Source of the DNA: Ampelocalamus luodianensis
Taxonomy: Eukaryota > Streptophyta > Magnoliopsida > Poales > Poaceae
DNA length: 64,000 bases
Direction: 5' to 3'
Assembly (NCBI GenBank): GCA_036346255.1
Contig: CM070633.1
Coordinates: 41,555,692-41,619,691 of the forward strand
Numbering within the stretch: the first letter of the stretch is position 1; every line of letters begins with the position of its first letter. Positions 1 to 12,888 of the stretch are shown in pieces. The notes under the pieces are model-generated. The model ran no database searches. It saw only the letters and a list, made by a program, of their open reading frames with translations, and was not told where the DNA came from. The position numbers and the translations under genes were made by a program.

Positions 1-540
1 ACCTGCGCGTCCATGTCACTTTCTGAACATAGCGACATTCAATTACCTATCGACAATATCCAGGAAATTGGATGTCCTGACGCTCTCCTGGCAGCCATGC
101 TTCTTAAACTTGCATGGGCTCGATGAAGTTGCTCATGGCTATTGTCTCATCCTTATCATGCTATGTGGACAATCCCCCAAAAGTGGCTGAGGGACTACGA
201 ACAATATATATAATATATCTGATGCCGGGTTTAAAGGCACAAGCAGCCACTACTTGGAGCCTTTATAGAGAAATGTCATCACAGAAGGATTCAGCTATAA
301 ACCATCTGTGATATGCAACTACCATAAACAATTTCATCTAAAAATCGTTTGTGATACATCATCTATCACAGACGGTTTAATTTACAAACCGTCTATGATA
401 GTCAACTATCACAAACGGTTTTGAGTTAATAACCGTCTGTGATGACCTCATGTTATTACAGACCCATAAACTCAAACGGCACATAAAACTGTCTATGATG
501 ATGTTTTTGAACCCTCTGTGAAGACCTTTTCTGTAGTAGT
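1..540. mobile_element. CACTA-like DNA transposon, right terminal region (partial)
   Basis: From about 290 to 540 a 12-15 bp motif of the form ACCGTCTGTGATG recurs at least seven times in both orientations, for example around 326, 367, 388, 410, 440 and 490. Such alternating subterminal repeats are typical of grass CACTA (En/Spm) ends, where the transposon-encoded TNPA-type protein binds. The segment ends at 529-540 with CTTTTCTGTAGTAGT, which read backwards is ACTACTACAGAAAAG and resembles the CACTACTACAGAAA-type terminal repeat with its first base changed. The left part (1-280) has no recognisable transposase. The left end lies outside the window, so autonomy cannot be judged. Confidence 0.6.
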
Positions 541-573
541 AAAACTTGCTTTATAATAAAAATAACTTGTAGT

Positions 574-578
574 GTAGA
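574..578. repeat. Target site duplication of element A, left copy (GTAGA)
   Basis: The 5-mer GTAGA directly precedes the first TGTAATACC terminus and is repeated at 15359-15363 directly after the last TTACA terminus. Five bases is the usual duplication length for Ty3/gypsy and copia integrases. Confidence 0.85.
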
Positions 579-704
579 TGTAATACCCTAAATTTTATTC
601 GAAAGGATTAGTCGGTAGAAATTAATTAAATCGGGAGGAGGGTTCTTTTAGTAAAACACCAAATCAGGAAATGAGAGGGGGTTTTCCGCGTTTTGTGGGC
701 AACC

Positions 705-778
705 TGGGCTTGGGCCTAGGCCCATGTGGGGCTGGCCGGCCAAGGGAGGGGGTGCCACTCCCCCCCCCCAAACCCTAG
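705..778 (+). promoter_or_regulatory. Site II / telo-box promoter module in A LTR 1
   Basis: TGGGCT at 705-710 is followed at once by the 14-bp palindrome TGGGCCTAGGCCCA (711-724), two inverted site II elements (TGGGCY). The telo-box AAACCCTAG is at 770-778 and a long pyrimidine-rich tract follows. Site II plus telo-box next to a pyrimidine-rich leader is the known architecture of plant ribosomal-protein and translation-factor promoters (TCP-type factors bind site II). That it drives element A is inferred from position near the LTR start. Confidence 0.55.
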
Positions 779-2183
779 CCGCCCCTCTCACCCCCTCCCC
801 TCTTTCCTCCCCCATTCGGCCGCCACTTTTCCCCCACCTTCTCCACCCCCCTTGTGCTCCTCCCTACCTCCCCTCCACCTCCATTGCTGCTGGCCAAAGG
901 GAAGAAGAACCTCCATTGCAGCCGGCCAAGGAGGAAGAAGAAGGAGAAAAGAAGAGAAGGGAGAAGAAGAGGGAGAAGAGAAGGAAGAGAGGAGAAGGAG
1001 GATCATCTTCGGGGCCTGCTCATCGTCGTCCAGCACGTCGTCAAGGGTAACGACGGGTTTCTTGTGTTGAGGGATGGTCATTAGAGGCGATTGCTAATAG
1101 GTTGATTGGATCGGTTAATTTCTGTTCTCTGTCCAATTTTGTCCAGTAGCTTGCGCGGCCGATTTCATGTGGTTAGAAGCAGAATTAGGAGTTTGGATCT
1201 CCTAGAGAGTTGTAGATTATGTTCTTAGCTTTCAGTGGCCGCCAAGATCACCCAAATCCGATCAACGGTCAGGAAGTTATGAATTGTTTAGTATCGCTGC
1301 TCTGTTATTCTGTCAGTTTTGAACAGTCTGTAGAAAATGGGATGAATCTGCTAGTTAAAGTCAAAATCAGAGGACCTAAATATAACGAAAAATGTAGGTA
1401 ATTTCCATACCTTTTCATAGAGATAAAGAACACGAGATTTGGACTTTCGTAGCAAAAGTTATGATGGTTTTAGCGTACTGTCCAGAGAACCCGACGAGAA
1501 TTCTGTTGTCTGATGATTGGTTTGGTAGGGGAAGTTAAGGGCAGAATCAAAAGGGCTCCCCAACTAGGTTTATTTAGGCAATTCAATTACCTTTTCAGAG
1601 AGTCTAAGATCATCTTAATTGGACTCCTAAGCAGAAAGTTATGTATTTTAGAATTTGGCTGTTTTCAGTGAGCACAAAACGATCGCTAGAAATTGGAGGT
1701 TTTGTTAACGCTTGAGAGTTTAGTGAGATCAATTGTATATTTATGCTCTTGGTCCAGCGTGTTGGTCTTAGATTGGGTTACCTTTATGTTCAGGTGGGAG
1801 CGCGGTTCCAGGGGCAGCACCCTCTTCGCGTCCACCGCTCTCGCACGGTTAAGGCAAGTATTCGGCTATTGTATATTTATGCTTGTATGCCGTGACTGTT
1901 TGTGTCGTGCTCATAATAGCTATGCATGGATGTTATGGTGATGAGTTCCAATTTATCTTGGTGAATGCAAGTGCATTTGTATGATTCGTGGTTGTGTTCG
2001 ATTGGTCATGATTGTGTGCTTCTCGATATGTGGTAGCATAGTGAGATTGTTGGCTTGATGTTGATTTAAGATCGATGGATGTTTCATATATGTCCATGCT
2101 CTATTATTATTATGTTGTTACTGTCTTGTGGTAATTTGATGATGATTATATGATGAGCATGTGCATATTGAGAGCATATTGAG

Positions 2184-2380
2184 GCTTGGTCACGCGGTGA
2201 CCAAGCATGTTTCCTTGAGATCCCGTCATGAATGTGGCGGGCTCGAGATCCCCACACTCGAGGAGTGTGGGCTTGAGGTCCCCATTACTTGCGGAGTAAT
2301 GGGCAATTGGTCCTGTGCGTGCGCCGCATGAGCATGGGTAAGCGGCGACGGTTGCTTACTCTGCATTACGGTGTAATGCA
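2184..2380 (+). repeat. Seven-hairpin array in A LTR 1 (degraded copy)
   Basis: Same order of short inverted repeats as in LTRs 2 and 3. Hairpins 1 (GCTTGGTCAC/GTGACCAAGC), 3 (CCCACACTC/GAGTGTGGG), 4 (CCCATTACT/AGTAATGGG), 6 and 7 are still recognisable. Hairpin 2 has one mismatch and hairpin 5 is disrupted. Confidence 0.75.
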
Positions 2381-3068
2381 CACGAAAGTTAAAGATAAAG
2401 GATCCTTGAGCATTGCATTGGTTGCATTTCATAAGTTAAAAGGCTATGTTTAGTGTTGTGTTATTGTGGATCATTAATGCTATGTTTGTGTTCTTGTTTA
2501 TAGCCTTGTTGATACTTGCTGAGTCTTTGGGCTCACTCTTGCTTTAATGTATTTTAGGTACCAATGGCAGGATCGACATGAATGGGAGGAATAGATGATG
2601 GATGCACGCACTACCTCACAACATTAAAGCAATTGTCATTTAGCTTCATATAAGAATAAATAGATCTGAAAAATACCCATGGTTGTTTTATGATTCGATT
2701 ATGGTTGTGAGAATAGTGTTAATTTGCTTACATTCATATGATTATCTCTTATGCATGAGTGAATTGGATTATGAAATTATTGTTAAATGTTATGTCTACC
2801 TTTTAGAAGCTATGGATATTTGAGTTTTCAGGTTAACTGTAATAATGAGAATAGAAAGTTTTGGTTATGTTTATGATATTATTCTACACGCTTGAATGAA
2901 CTCGATTATGATTATATTGATAAATGCCTTGATCAATTGTTGGAACCTCGGTATAGGCGACTATACAAAGGAGGTTTTGTCGAGATTTTGTAATTGGTCT
3001 TAGTTTAGCTTAGTTTAATTTAATTTTAGTAGCATTCCGGGCTCAATGTTGAGTCAGGGTGTTCTGAT

Positions 3069-3084
3069 TAGTATCGAGAGCGGG
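3069..3084 (+). other. Element A primer binding site, copy 1 (degenerate)
   Basis: The sequence TTAGTATCGAGAGCGGG just inside LTR 1 resembles TGGTATCAGAGC, the complement of the initiator Met tRNA 3' end. Copy 2 keeps a better match. Confidence 0.6.
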
Positions 3085-6000
3085 TTGTAGGTCCGTGGTG
3101 ACTAGATATAAAAAAATTGCTAATGTTAATCAACTTAAAAGTTTGACACACCGAGCACGATGAGGATGGGGATGGGTCAATCTTTGCATTTACGTTCCGT
3201 TATATCGTTTTGATTATTGCTGATATGAATTGAGTTTGGCTGCTTATTAATTAATTATTATGATTATTATGAGTGGGATTAGTCGTTGTTGAGAGGTTAA
3301 GGTCGTGGTTGTGACCACGGCTTTACCAGGTTACACCACCGTTCGTGGAGTGGGTATAGAGAAGTGCTACCCCGAATATCTTAGTACAGGTGTCGATAGC
3401 GAGAATCTTTAGAAGAGTTGCTCTCTTCCCTGAATTTGAATTTGGTCAACTCTTAACCGGTTGCGATTGATGGGTTTCTTTGAAATGTTTGGAGTGTTTC
3501 CTTTGGCTTAATTTGCCCCGTAAATCAATTATTGTTTTTCCCAACCGTTGAGTTATTCTCGCGATTGGTGAACTTTGCTAATTGTCAAGATTGACTTTTG
3601 TAGTGTTGGTTTTGTTTTCTTATTGGAAAGCTTGACCTATTTATTCACTTGATGTTTTTAGTTAATGAAAGTTTCCTTTGCAAGTCCTTTAGTTCATGAA
3701 GGCTTTGACTCAACGTATCACTCTTGGGTATTTTGAGCGTTGAAGATTAATGGTTGTGTTATGAGTTTCAAGTTGAGTCCGCATGTGTGCATGATCGATC
3801 TTAACTAAGGTCCTTATCAAAGAAAGTTGAATAAGTGGAGGTTGTCCTTTGGTGGTTCTTGATGAGTGTGACTATGAGTACGACAATAATTAGTTGGAAT
3901 CAATAGAGTTATTAAGAGGTGTGGTATTTTGATGAATTGGTCCGATCGTTAGGATTGTGGAATCGGTAGATTTATTGGATAGCATGGAGTAATGTATCTC
4001 TATGGATTAGCTTACTCATTAGTGATGGTTATGTTAAGAATGTGTTTGAACGATGCTTTAGAGGATATCAGATTGGAAATTTCGTAAACTAGTTACTTGA
4101 TGATCATACATAATTGCTAGATTGAAACGTGTATATTAGATTAGACGAACGTTGAGGTAGCATGTTGTGAAACCCTGTTGTACAGGCGATAAGATTATTA
4201 AATGTTGACTTTGTGTTTATAGATGGTTATGTGACTACAAACAGAAGTAGGACCCTATTTGTGTACATGATACATACAATTGACAAATGTTAATGACAGT
4301 TGGAGCGGGTGTGAGTAACACTAATGGTTGAGTGGATGAATGAGTAAGTGGCCTCTGATAGTGTGCTTTGCGAAAGTATCATTTGATAGTATGAACTAGT
4401 TAAAATAGGTTTGTTTCAACCTTTTGGCTTGTGTTTCTTTTGGAGAAATTTATGATGGGACAAGAGGCTATGATGAGTCTCACTAAGAGTGTATTATTAC
4501 ATTACTAATGTGATTGTCAGTAAGGGATTATGATGATAATATTGAATGTTTTGTATAAAGGACCGGATCGCTACTTGATGTTGATTAATTGAGTATGTGC
4601 TTGTAAATACTTATGTGATTTGGAGAGGAAAATAGGTAGCAACTATATCTCATAATGAAACTAGTCGATAACATAATGGTTGGAGTACAACTATTGTGTC
4701 TGAAGTTTGGTGTTGAGCATTACTAAAAGTTGCAATGATATGATGTAATAGGAGGCTTATGCTCATCTAATTGTGAATTAAATGGTTGATAATGTGACCT
4801 TGATGAAAGGGTTATGGTAGGAGCTTTTCAATTGTTTAGTAGACCCCTTCTAAGTTTAAGAGGTTGATGTATTGATGTTGTATGGTTTTGGTATACACTC
4901 GTTTTGAAGATGGGATGAAAGGATAGTATGGGAACTTTTGGTGAAACTTTGGGGCTTTCTAATGGAATAGTTGATGATAAAGATTCGTGTGTAGAGTATA
5001 TTATTCTTGATGTTAGTAAGATTATCTGCAAGAAGTTGCGACATGAGTTATGTGGTGATTGAGTTTGTTTCGAGCAAAGTGACATGTTGAAAGATTTATT
5101 TGGTTCCTTAGTGGTACCGTGATTTGGGTTTTAAGAGTTTTCCTAATTCTAAAAGCGGTGTTTTATTCTCGTCGAGGTTTGTTATTCTCGATTGTGGAAG
5201 TGCGCCTCAACTATTGATCATATCTTTTGGTTTTCGAGAACAACTTTATCGATTGTTTCTCTTGATCTTGTAACTCTTGTAAGTGGTAACGTTTTCCTTT
5301 GTGCAGAGATTTATTTCTATTTGCCTCTTCTTCCAAGAAAGGGTTAAGCGATCTGTATTGTAAAGTCTCGTAAGTAGTGTTTTGGCATCCGGACGGTGGT
5401 GGACTAGTAGATGGTTTGGTGAACCCTTAGTGTCGGGTTGTCGAGAGGCTGGAGTAATCAATCGATTTATTAGAATAATCCTTGGAGAGGATTTGAGTTA
5501 AAAAAATATTTGTCTTTAGAGCTAACAGATTTCGTTGTCGCAACTAGTAGGACCTATAGCGAGATGTAGTCCAAGATTTGGTGTTCTTTTGACCGAGCAT
5601 TAGAATTAGCAAATATGGAAATCTGGATCAATTTATTAGAGTATCACAATTTGGTAGTATTGCGAGGCTATGAGAGTTAAACTTGATGATGTGGTTTAAT
5701 GAGAGTGTGATTATAAAGTAATCGAATCGTCATGTCAATTAATGGGATAATGGAAAATGTTGAGAAATGTCAAGAGTGATTTGGCTCTACATGTGTAATC
5801 TTACGAGAGTTATAATCCTTGTAATGGTTAATGGTCAAGAAAATATTTTCATGATGATTTTAATGAGTGAGTATGTTGGGATTGTGGGTTTATAGGAATT
5901 AATATGAGAATTTCGTTGCAAGAGTCTTGGAGGTTAAATTTGGGCTTTGCATTGTTGTGCTAGAACTTTGAACGCCCATTGATAATGTGAAAAAGTAGTA

Positions 6001-6726
6001 TAAGGGTGGATTTGAGCAGTGGGATGGTCATTGATAGAAATATTTTTATGAAATACATGAGAATATGTGATGTGAATTCCGAGTTGTCCATTCTTGAGGA
6101 TTGAGGTAACGTGATTACGTGTGAAGATCCATTTTGGGATGCATCAGAAGTTATCTATCAAAGTAATTATGTCAGTAAAGAAATTCGGTTAGAGAATGTT
6201 TTGTGAGATCTTGAGTCCCTTTTCAAAGGTGTTGACAAGGTGTTTTGATTTGGGTTTGGCGTTGAGATCGCCAAGTTAATAGTAACAAGTTAGTGTTGTG
6301 CGATGATTGGGATTGCATAACTTGAGGAAATTTTGGTCTTAAAAGAGAAACTGTTAAATTGATGTGTCCTCAAGAAGTGAATCGCTTTTCGATTTTCGTT
6401 TAAGTTCTATCTTTGTTGACCATTGTCTTTCGCAAAGTTGAGTTTGGCTTTATCTTTGGTATGTGTGGTTCTTATCGATTCGAAAGAATAACGAAATGAT
6501 GGATTTGGTTATTCGAGTGATTTTCCTTTGGTGGACGTGGTGTTTAATTGCAAATTTTCTAATTTGAAGGTGGAAAGATTTTCGTGATAAATCTTCGATT
6601 CTTAATTTGACTCTTTTAGTACCGAGTTGGTAACGTTTGGTTGCGATGAGAGTCCTTCATTTTTAGTTGGGGTTCTTGTTGTTTTGCTAGTAGATGACAG
6701 GTAGAATTCGGGGTCGAATTCTGTTT

Positions 6727-6739
6727 AAGGGGGGTAGAA
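6727..6739 (+). other. Element A polypurine tract, copy 1
   Basis: AAGGGGGGTAGAA directly precedes the TGTAATACC start of LTR 2, the expected place for plus-strand DNA priming. The second copy (12879-12888) has lost several G residues. Confidence 0.7.
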
Positions 6740-6865
6740 TGTAATACCCTAAATTTTATTCGAAAGGATTAGTCGGTAGAAATTAATTAAATCGGGAGGA
6801 GGGTTCTTTTAGTAAAACACCAAATCAGGAAATGAGAGGGGGTTTTCCGCGTTTTGTGGGCAACC

Positions 6866-6934
6866 TGGGCTTGGGCCTAGGCCCATGTGGGGCTGGCCGG
6901 CCAAGGGAGGGGGTGCCACTCCCCCAAACCCTAG
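6866..6934 (+). promoter_or_regulatory. Site II / telo-box promoter module in A LTR 2
   Basis: TGGGCT at 6866-6871, the TGGGCCTAGGCCCA palindrome at 6872-6885 and AAACCCTAG at 6926-6934 keep the order seen in LTR 1. Confidence 0.55.
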
Positions 6935-8334
6935 CCGCCCCTCTCACCCCCTCCCCTCTTTCCTCCCCCATTCGGCCGCCACTTTTCCCCCCCACCTTCT
7001 CCACCCCCTTGTGCTCCTCCCTACCTCCTCCACCTCCATTGCTGCTGGCCAAAGGAAGAAGAACCTCCATTGCAGCCGGCCAAGGAGGAAGAAGAAGGAG
7101 AAAAGAAGAGAAGGGAGAAGAAGAGGAGAAGAGAAGGAAGAGAGGAGAAGGAGGATCATCTTCGGGGCCTGCTCATCGTCGTCCAGCACGTCGTCAAGGG
7201 TAACGACGGGTTTCTTGTGTTGAGGGATGGTCATTAGAGGCGATTGCTAATAGGTTGATTGGATCGGTTAATTTCTGTTCTCTGTCCAATTTTGTCCAGT
7301 AGCTTGCGCGGCCGATTTCATGTGGTTAGAAGCAGAATTAGGAGTTTGGATCTCCTAGAGAGTTGTAGATTATGTTCTTAGCTTTCAGTGTCCGCCAAGA
7401 TCACCCAAATCCGATCAACGGTCAGGAAGTTATGAATTGTTTAGTATCGCTGCTCTGTTATTCTGTCAGTTTTGAACAGTCTGTAGAAAATGGGATGAAT
7501 CTGCTAGTTAAAGTCAAAATCAGAGGACCTAAATATAACGAAAAATGTAGGTAATTTCCATACCTTTTCATAGAGATAAAGAACACGAGATTTGGACTTT
7601 CGTAGCAAAAGTTATGATGGTTTTAGCGTACTGTCCAGAGAACCCGACGAGAATTCTGTTGTCTGATGATTGGTTTGGTAGGGGAAGTTAAGGGCAGAAT
7701 CAAAAGGGCTCCCCAACTAGGTTTATTTAGGCAATTCAATTACCTTTTCAGAGAGTCTAAGATCATCTTAATTGGACTCCTAAGCAGAAAGTTATGTATT
7801 TTAGAATTTGGCTGTTTTCAGTGAGCACAAAACGATCGCTAGAAATTGGAGGTTTTGTTAACGCTTGAGAGTTTAGTGAGATCAATTGTATATTTATGCT
7901 CTTGGTCCAGCGTGTTGGTCTTAGATTGGGTTACCTTTATGTTCAGGTGGGAGCGCGGTTCAGGGGCAGCACCCTCTTCGCGTCCACCGCTCTCGCAGTT
8001 AAGGCAAGTATTCGGGCTATTGTATATTTATGCTTGTATGCCGTGATTGTTTGTGTCGTGCTCATAATAGCTATGCATGGATGTTATGGTGATGAGTTCC
8101 AATTTATCTTGGTGAATGCAAGTGCATTTGTATGATTCGTGGTTGTGTTCGATTGGTCATGATTGTGTGCTTCTCGATATGTGGTAGCATAGTGAGATTG
8201 TTGGCTTGATGTTGATTTAAGATCGATGGATGTTTCATATATGTCCATGCTCTATTATTATTATGTTGTTACTGTCTTGTGGTAATTTGATGATGATTAT
8301 ATGATGAGCATGTGCATATTGAGAGCATATTGAG

Positions 8335-8534
8335 GCTTGGTCACGCGTGACCAAGCATGTTTCCCTTTGAGATCCCCGTCATGAATGTGACGGGCCCGAG
8401 ATCCCCACACTCGAGGAGTGTGGGCTTGAGGTCCCCATTACTTGCGGAGTAATGGGCAATTGGTCCCTGTGCGTGCGCGCACAGGCATGGGTAAGCGGCG
8501 ACGGTTGCTTACTCTGCATTACCGGTGTAATGCA
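8335..8534 (+). repeat. Seven-hairpin array in A LTR 2
   Basis: Seven adjacent inverted repeats with different stems, as in LTR 3. Hairpin 1 is here a gapless 22-bp palindrome (8335-8356). Hairpin 7 is TGCATTAC-CGGT-GTAATGCA at the right end. Confidence 0.85.
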
Positions 8535-9223
8535 CACAGAAAGTTAAAGATAAAGGATCCTTGAGCATTGCATTGGTTGCATTTCATAAGTTAAAAAGGC
8601 TATGTTTAGTGTTGTGTTATTGTGGATCATTAATGCTATGTTTGTGTTCTTGTTTATAGCCTTGTTGATACTTGCTGAGTCTTTGGGCTCACTCTTGCTT
8701 TAATGTATTTTAGGTACCAATGGCAGGATCGACATGAATGGGAGGGAATAGATGATGGATGCACGCACTACCTCACAACATTAAAGCAATTGTCATTTAG
8801 CTTCATATAAGAATAAATAGATCTGAAAAATACCCATGGTTGTTTTATGATTCTGATTATGGTTGTGAGAATAGTGTTAATTTGCTTACATTCATATGAT
8901 TATCTCTTATGCATGAGTGAATTGGATTATGAAATTATTGTTAAATGTTATGTCTACCTGTTAGAAGCTATGGATAGTTTGAGTTTCGAGTTAAGCTGTA
9001 ATAATGAGAATAGAAAGTTTTGGTTATGTTTATGATATTATTCTACACGCTTGAATGAACTCGATTATGATTATATTGATAAATGCCTTGATCAATTGTT
9101 GGAACCTCGGTATAGGCGACTATACAAAGGAGGTTTTGTCGAGATTTTGTAATTGGTCTTAGTTTAGCTTAGTTTAATTTAATTTTAGTAGCATTCGGGC
9201 TCAATGTTGAGTCAGGGTGTTAC

Positions 9224-12200
9224 TGATTGGTATCGAGCGGGTGTAGGTCCGTGGTGACTAGATATAAAAAAATTGCTAATGTTAATCAACTTAAAAGTTT
9301 GACACACCGAGCACGATGGGATGGGGATGGGTCAATCTTTGCATTTACGTTCCGTTATATCGTTTTGATTATTGCTGATATGAATTGAGTTTGGCTGCTT
9401 ATTAATTAATTATTATGATTATTATGAGTGGGATTAGTCGTTGTTGAGAGGTTAAGGTCGTGGTTGTGACCTGGGCTTTACGAGTTACACCACCGTTAGT
9501 GGAGTGGGTATAGAGAAGTGCTACCCGAATATCTTAGTGCAGTGTCGATAGCGAGAATCTTTAGAAGAGTTGCTCTCTTCCCCGAATTTGAATTTGGTCA
9601 ACTCTTAACCGGTTGCGATTGATGGGTTTCTTTGAAATGTTTGGAGTGTTTCCTTTGGCTTAATTTGCCCGTAAATCAATTATTGTTTTTCCCAACCGTT
9701 GAGTTATTCTCGCGATTGGTGAACTTTGCTAATTGTCAAGATTGACTTTTGTAGTGTTGGTTTTGTTTTCTTATTGGAAAGCTTGACCTATTTATTCACT
9801 TGATGTTTTAGTTAATGAAAGTTTCCTTTTGCAAGTCCTTTAGTTCATGAAGGCTTTGACTCAACGTATCACTCTTGGGTATTTTGAGCGTTGAAGATTA
9901 ATGGTTGTGTTATGAGTTTCAAGTTGAGTCCGCAGTGTGTGCATGATCGATCTTAACTAAGGTCCTTATCAAAGAAAGTTGAATAAGTGGAGGTTGTCCT
10001 TTGGTGGTTCTTGATGAGTGTGACTATGAGTACGACAATAATTAGTTGGAATCAATAGAGTTATTAAGAGGTGTGGTATTTTGATGAATTGGTCCGATCG
10101 TTAGGATTGTGGAATCGGTAGATTTATTGGATAGCATGGAGTAATGTATCTCTATGGATTAGCTTACTCATTAGTGATGGTTATGTTAAGAATGTGTTTG
10201 AACGATGCTTTAGAGGATATCAGTTGGAAATTTTCGTAAACTAGTTACTTGATGATCATACATAATTGCTAGATTGAAACGTGTATATTAGATTAGACGA
10301 GCGTTGAGGTAGCATGTTGTGAAACCCATTGTCTGAGCGATAAGATTATTAAATGTTGACTTTGTGTTTATAGATGGTTATGTGACTACAAAGTAAGTAG
10401 GACCCTATTTGTGTACATGATACATACAATTGACAAATGTTAATGACAGTTGGAGCGGGTGTGAGTAACACTAATGGTTGAGTGGATGAATGAGTAAGTG
10501 GCATCTGATAGTGTGCTTTGCGAAAGTATCATTTGATAGTATGAACTAGTTAAAATAGGTTTGTTTCAACCTTTTGGCTTGTGTTTCTTTTGGAGAAATT
10601 TATGATGGGACAAGAGGCTATGATGAGTCTCACTAAGAGTGTATTATTACATTACTAATGTGATTGTCAGTGAGGGATTATGATGATAATATTGAATGTT
10701 TTGTATAAAGGACCGGATCGCTCGCGGATGTTGATTAATTGAGTATGTGCTTGTAAATACTTATGTGATTTGGAGAGGAAAATAGGTAGCAACTATATCT
10801 CATAATGAAACTAGTCGATACTTGATAATGGTTGGAGTACAACTATTGTGTCTGAAGTTTGGTGTTGAGCATTACTAAAAGTTGCAATGATATGATGTAA
10901 TAGGAGGCTTATGCTCATCTAATTGTGAATTAAATGGTTGATAATGTGACCTTGATGAAAGGGTTATGGTAGGAGCTTTTCAATTGTTTAGTAGACCCTT
11001 CTAAGTTTAAGAGGTTGATGTATTGATGTTGTATGGTTTTGGTATACACTCGTTTTGAAGATGGGATGAAAGGATAGTATGGGAACTTTTGGTGAAACTT
11101 TGGGGCTTTCTAATGGAATAGTTGACGATAAAGATTCGTGTGTAGAGTATATTATTCTTGATGTTAGTAAGATTATCTGCAAGAAGTTGCGACATGAGTT
11201 ATGTGGTGATTGAGTTTGTTTGAGCAAAGTGACATGTTGAAAGATTTATTTGGTTCCTTAGTGGTACCTGTGATTTGGGTTTTAAGAGTTTTCCTAATTC
11301 TAAAAGCGGTGTTTTATTCTCGTCGAGGTTTGTTATTCTCTCGATTGTGGAAGTGCGCCTCAACTATTGATCATATCTTTTGGTTTTCGAGAACAACTTT
11401 ATCGATTGTTTCTCTTGATCTTGTAACTCTTGTAAGTGGTAACGTTTTCCTTTGTGCGAGATTTATTTCTATTTGCCTCTTCTTCCAAGAAAGGGTTAAG
11501 CGATCTGTATTGTAAAGTCTCGTAAGTAGTGTTTTGGCATCCGGACGGTGGTGGACTAGTAGATGGTTTGGTGAACCCTTAGTGTCGAGTTGTCGAGAGG
11601 CTGGAGTAATCAATCGATTTATTAGAATAATCCTTGGAGAGGATTTGAGTTAAAAAATATTTGTCTTTAGAGCTAACAGATTTCGTTGTCGCAACTAGTA
11701 GGACCTATAGCGAGATGTAGTCCAAGATTTGGTGTTCTTTTTGACCGAGCATTAGAATTAGCAAATATGGAAATCTGGATCAATTTATTAGAGTATCACA
11801 ATTTGGTAGTATTGCGAGGCTATGAGAGTTAAACTTGATGATGTGGTTTAATGAGAGTGTGATTATAAAGTAATCGAATCGTCATGTCAATTAATGGGAT
11901 AATGGAAAATGTTGAGAAATGTCAAGAGTGATTTGGCTCTACATGTGTAATTTTCTGAGAGTTATAATCCTTGTAATGGTTAACTGGTCAAGAAAATATT
12001 TTCATGATGATTTTAATGAGTGAGTATGTTGGGATTGTGGGTTTATAGGAATTAATATGAGAATTTCGTTGCAAGAGTCTTGGAGGTTAAATTTGGGCTT
12101 TGCATTGTTGTGCTAGAACTTTGAACGCCCATTGATAATGTGAAAAAGTAGTATAAGGGTGGATTTCGAACAGTGGGATGGTCATTGATAGAAATATTTT

Positions 12201-12888
12201 TATGAAATACATGAGAATATGTGATGTGAATTCCGAGTTGTCCATTCTTGAGGATTGAGGTAACGTGATTACGTGTGAAGATCCATTTTGGGATGCATCA
12301 GAAGTTATCTATCAAAGTAATTATGTCAGTAAAGAAATTCGGTTAGAGAATGTTTTGTGAGATCTTGAGTCCCTTTTCAAAGGTGTTGACAAGGTGTTTT
12401 GATTTGGGTTTGGCGTTGAGATCGCCAAGTTAATAGTAACAAGTTAGTGTTGTGCGATGATTGGGATTGCATAACTTGAGGAAATTTTGGTCTTAAAAGA
12501 GAGCTGTTAAATTGATGTGTCCTCAAGAAGTGAATCGCTTTTCGATTTTCGTTTAAGTTCTATCTTTGTTGACCATTGTCTTTCGCAAAGTTGAGTTTGG
12601 CTTTATCTTTGGTATGTGTGGTTCTTATCGATTCGTAAAGAATAATGAAATGATGGATTTGGTTATTCGAGTGATTTTCCTTTAGTGGGCGTGGTGTTTA
12701 ATTGCAAATTTTCTAATTTGAAGGTGGAAAGATTTTCGTGATAAATCTTCGATTCGAATTTGACTCTTTTAGTACCGAGTTGGTAACGTTTGGTTGCGAT
12801 GAGAGTCCTTCATTTTTAGTTGGGGTTCTTGTTGTTTTGCTAGTAGATGACAGTAGAATTCGGGTCGAATTCTGTTTAAGAGGTAGAA
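9224..12888 (+). other. Element A internal domain, copy 2 (non-coding)
   Basis: About 3.67 kb, near-identical to copy 1. The two differ at scattered short clusters, often where one copy has CAG or CTG. The longest plus-strand ORF (11210-11515, 101 codons) is broken in copy 1 and has no recognisable domain, so it is not called as a gene. Confidence 0.85.
9228..9241 (+). other. Element A primer binding site, copy 2
   Basis: TGGTATCGAGCGGG matches the initiator Met tRNA complement TGGTATCAGAGC except for a missing CA, four bases inside LTR 2. The position fits a Ty3/gypsy-like element. Confidence 0.7.

Larger units (their letters stand above)
579..3065 (+). repeat. Element A LTR 1
   Basis: About 2.49 kb direct repeat, the most degraded of the three: its terminus reads GGTGTTCTGA rather than GGTGTTACA, and hairpins 2 and 5 of the hairpin array are damaged. 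Contents in order are a site II/telo-box module (705-778), a pyrimidine-rich then purine-rich stretch (about 780-1010), a T/G-rich stretch, and the hairpin array (2184-2380). ORFs in the CT/GA-rich part are low-complexity translations, not genes. Confidence 0.87.
3066..6739 (+). other. Element A internal domain, copy 1 (non-coding)
   Basis: About 3.67 kb with no supported gene. The plus strand is visibly rich in T and G and poor in C along its whole length, and reading frames are interrupted everywhere. No zinc knuckle, DSG protease, YxDD reverse transcriptase or integrase motif was found in either strand. The near-identical copy is 9224-12888. Confidence 0.85.
6740..9223 (+). repeat. Element A LTR 2 (central)
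   Basis: About 2.48 kb, shared by both internal domains. It serves at once as 3' LTR of the first unit and 5' LTR of the second. It differs from LTR 1 and LTR 3 mostly by one- to few-base indels and few substitutions. A stretch of hairpins lies at 8335-8534. Confidence 0.87.

Noticed and set aside
724..1084. Overlapping ORFs of 76-114 codons on both strands at the start of A LTR 1 (also 6825-7234 and 12972-13386)
   Set aside because: They are Pro/Ser-rich or Arg/Glu/Lys-rich translations of CT- and GA-rich DNA, differ in length between copies, and have no domain.
11210..11515. 101-codon ORF in the A interior
   Set aside because: Broken in the matching copy at 5060-5370 and without recognisable motif.
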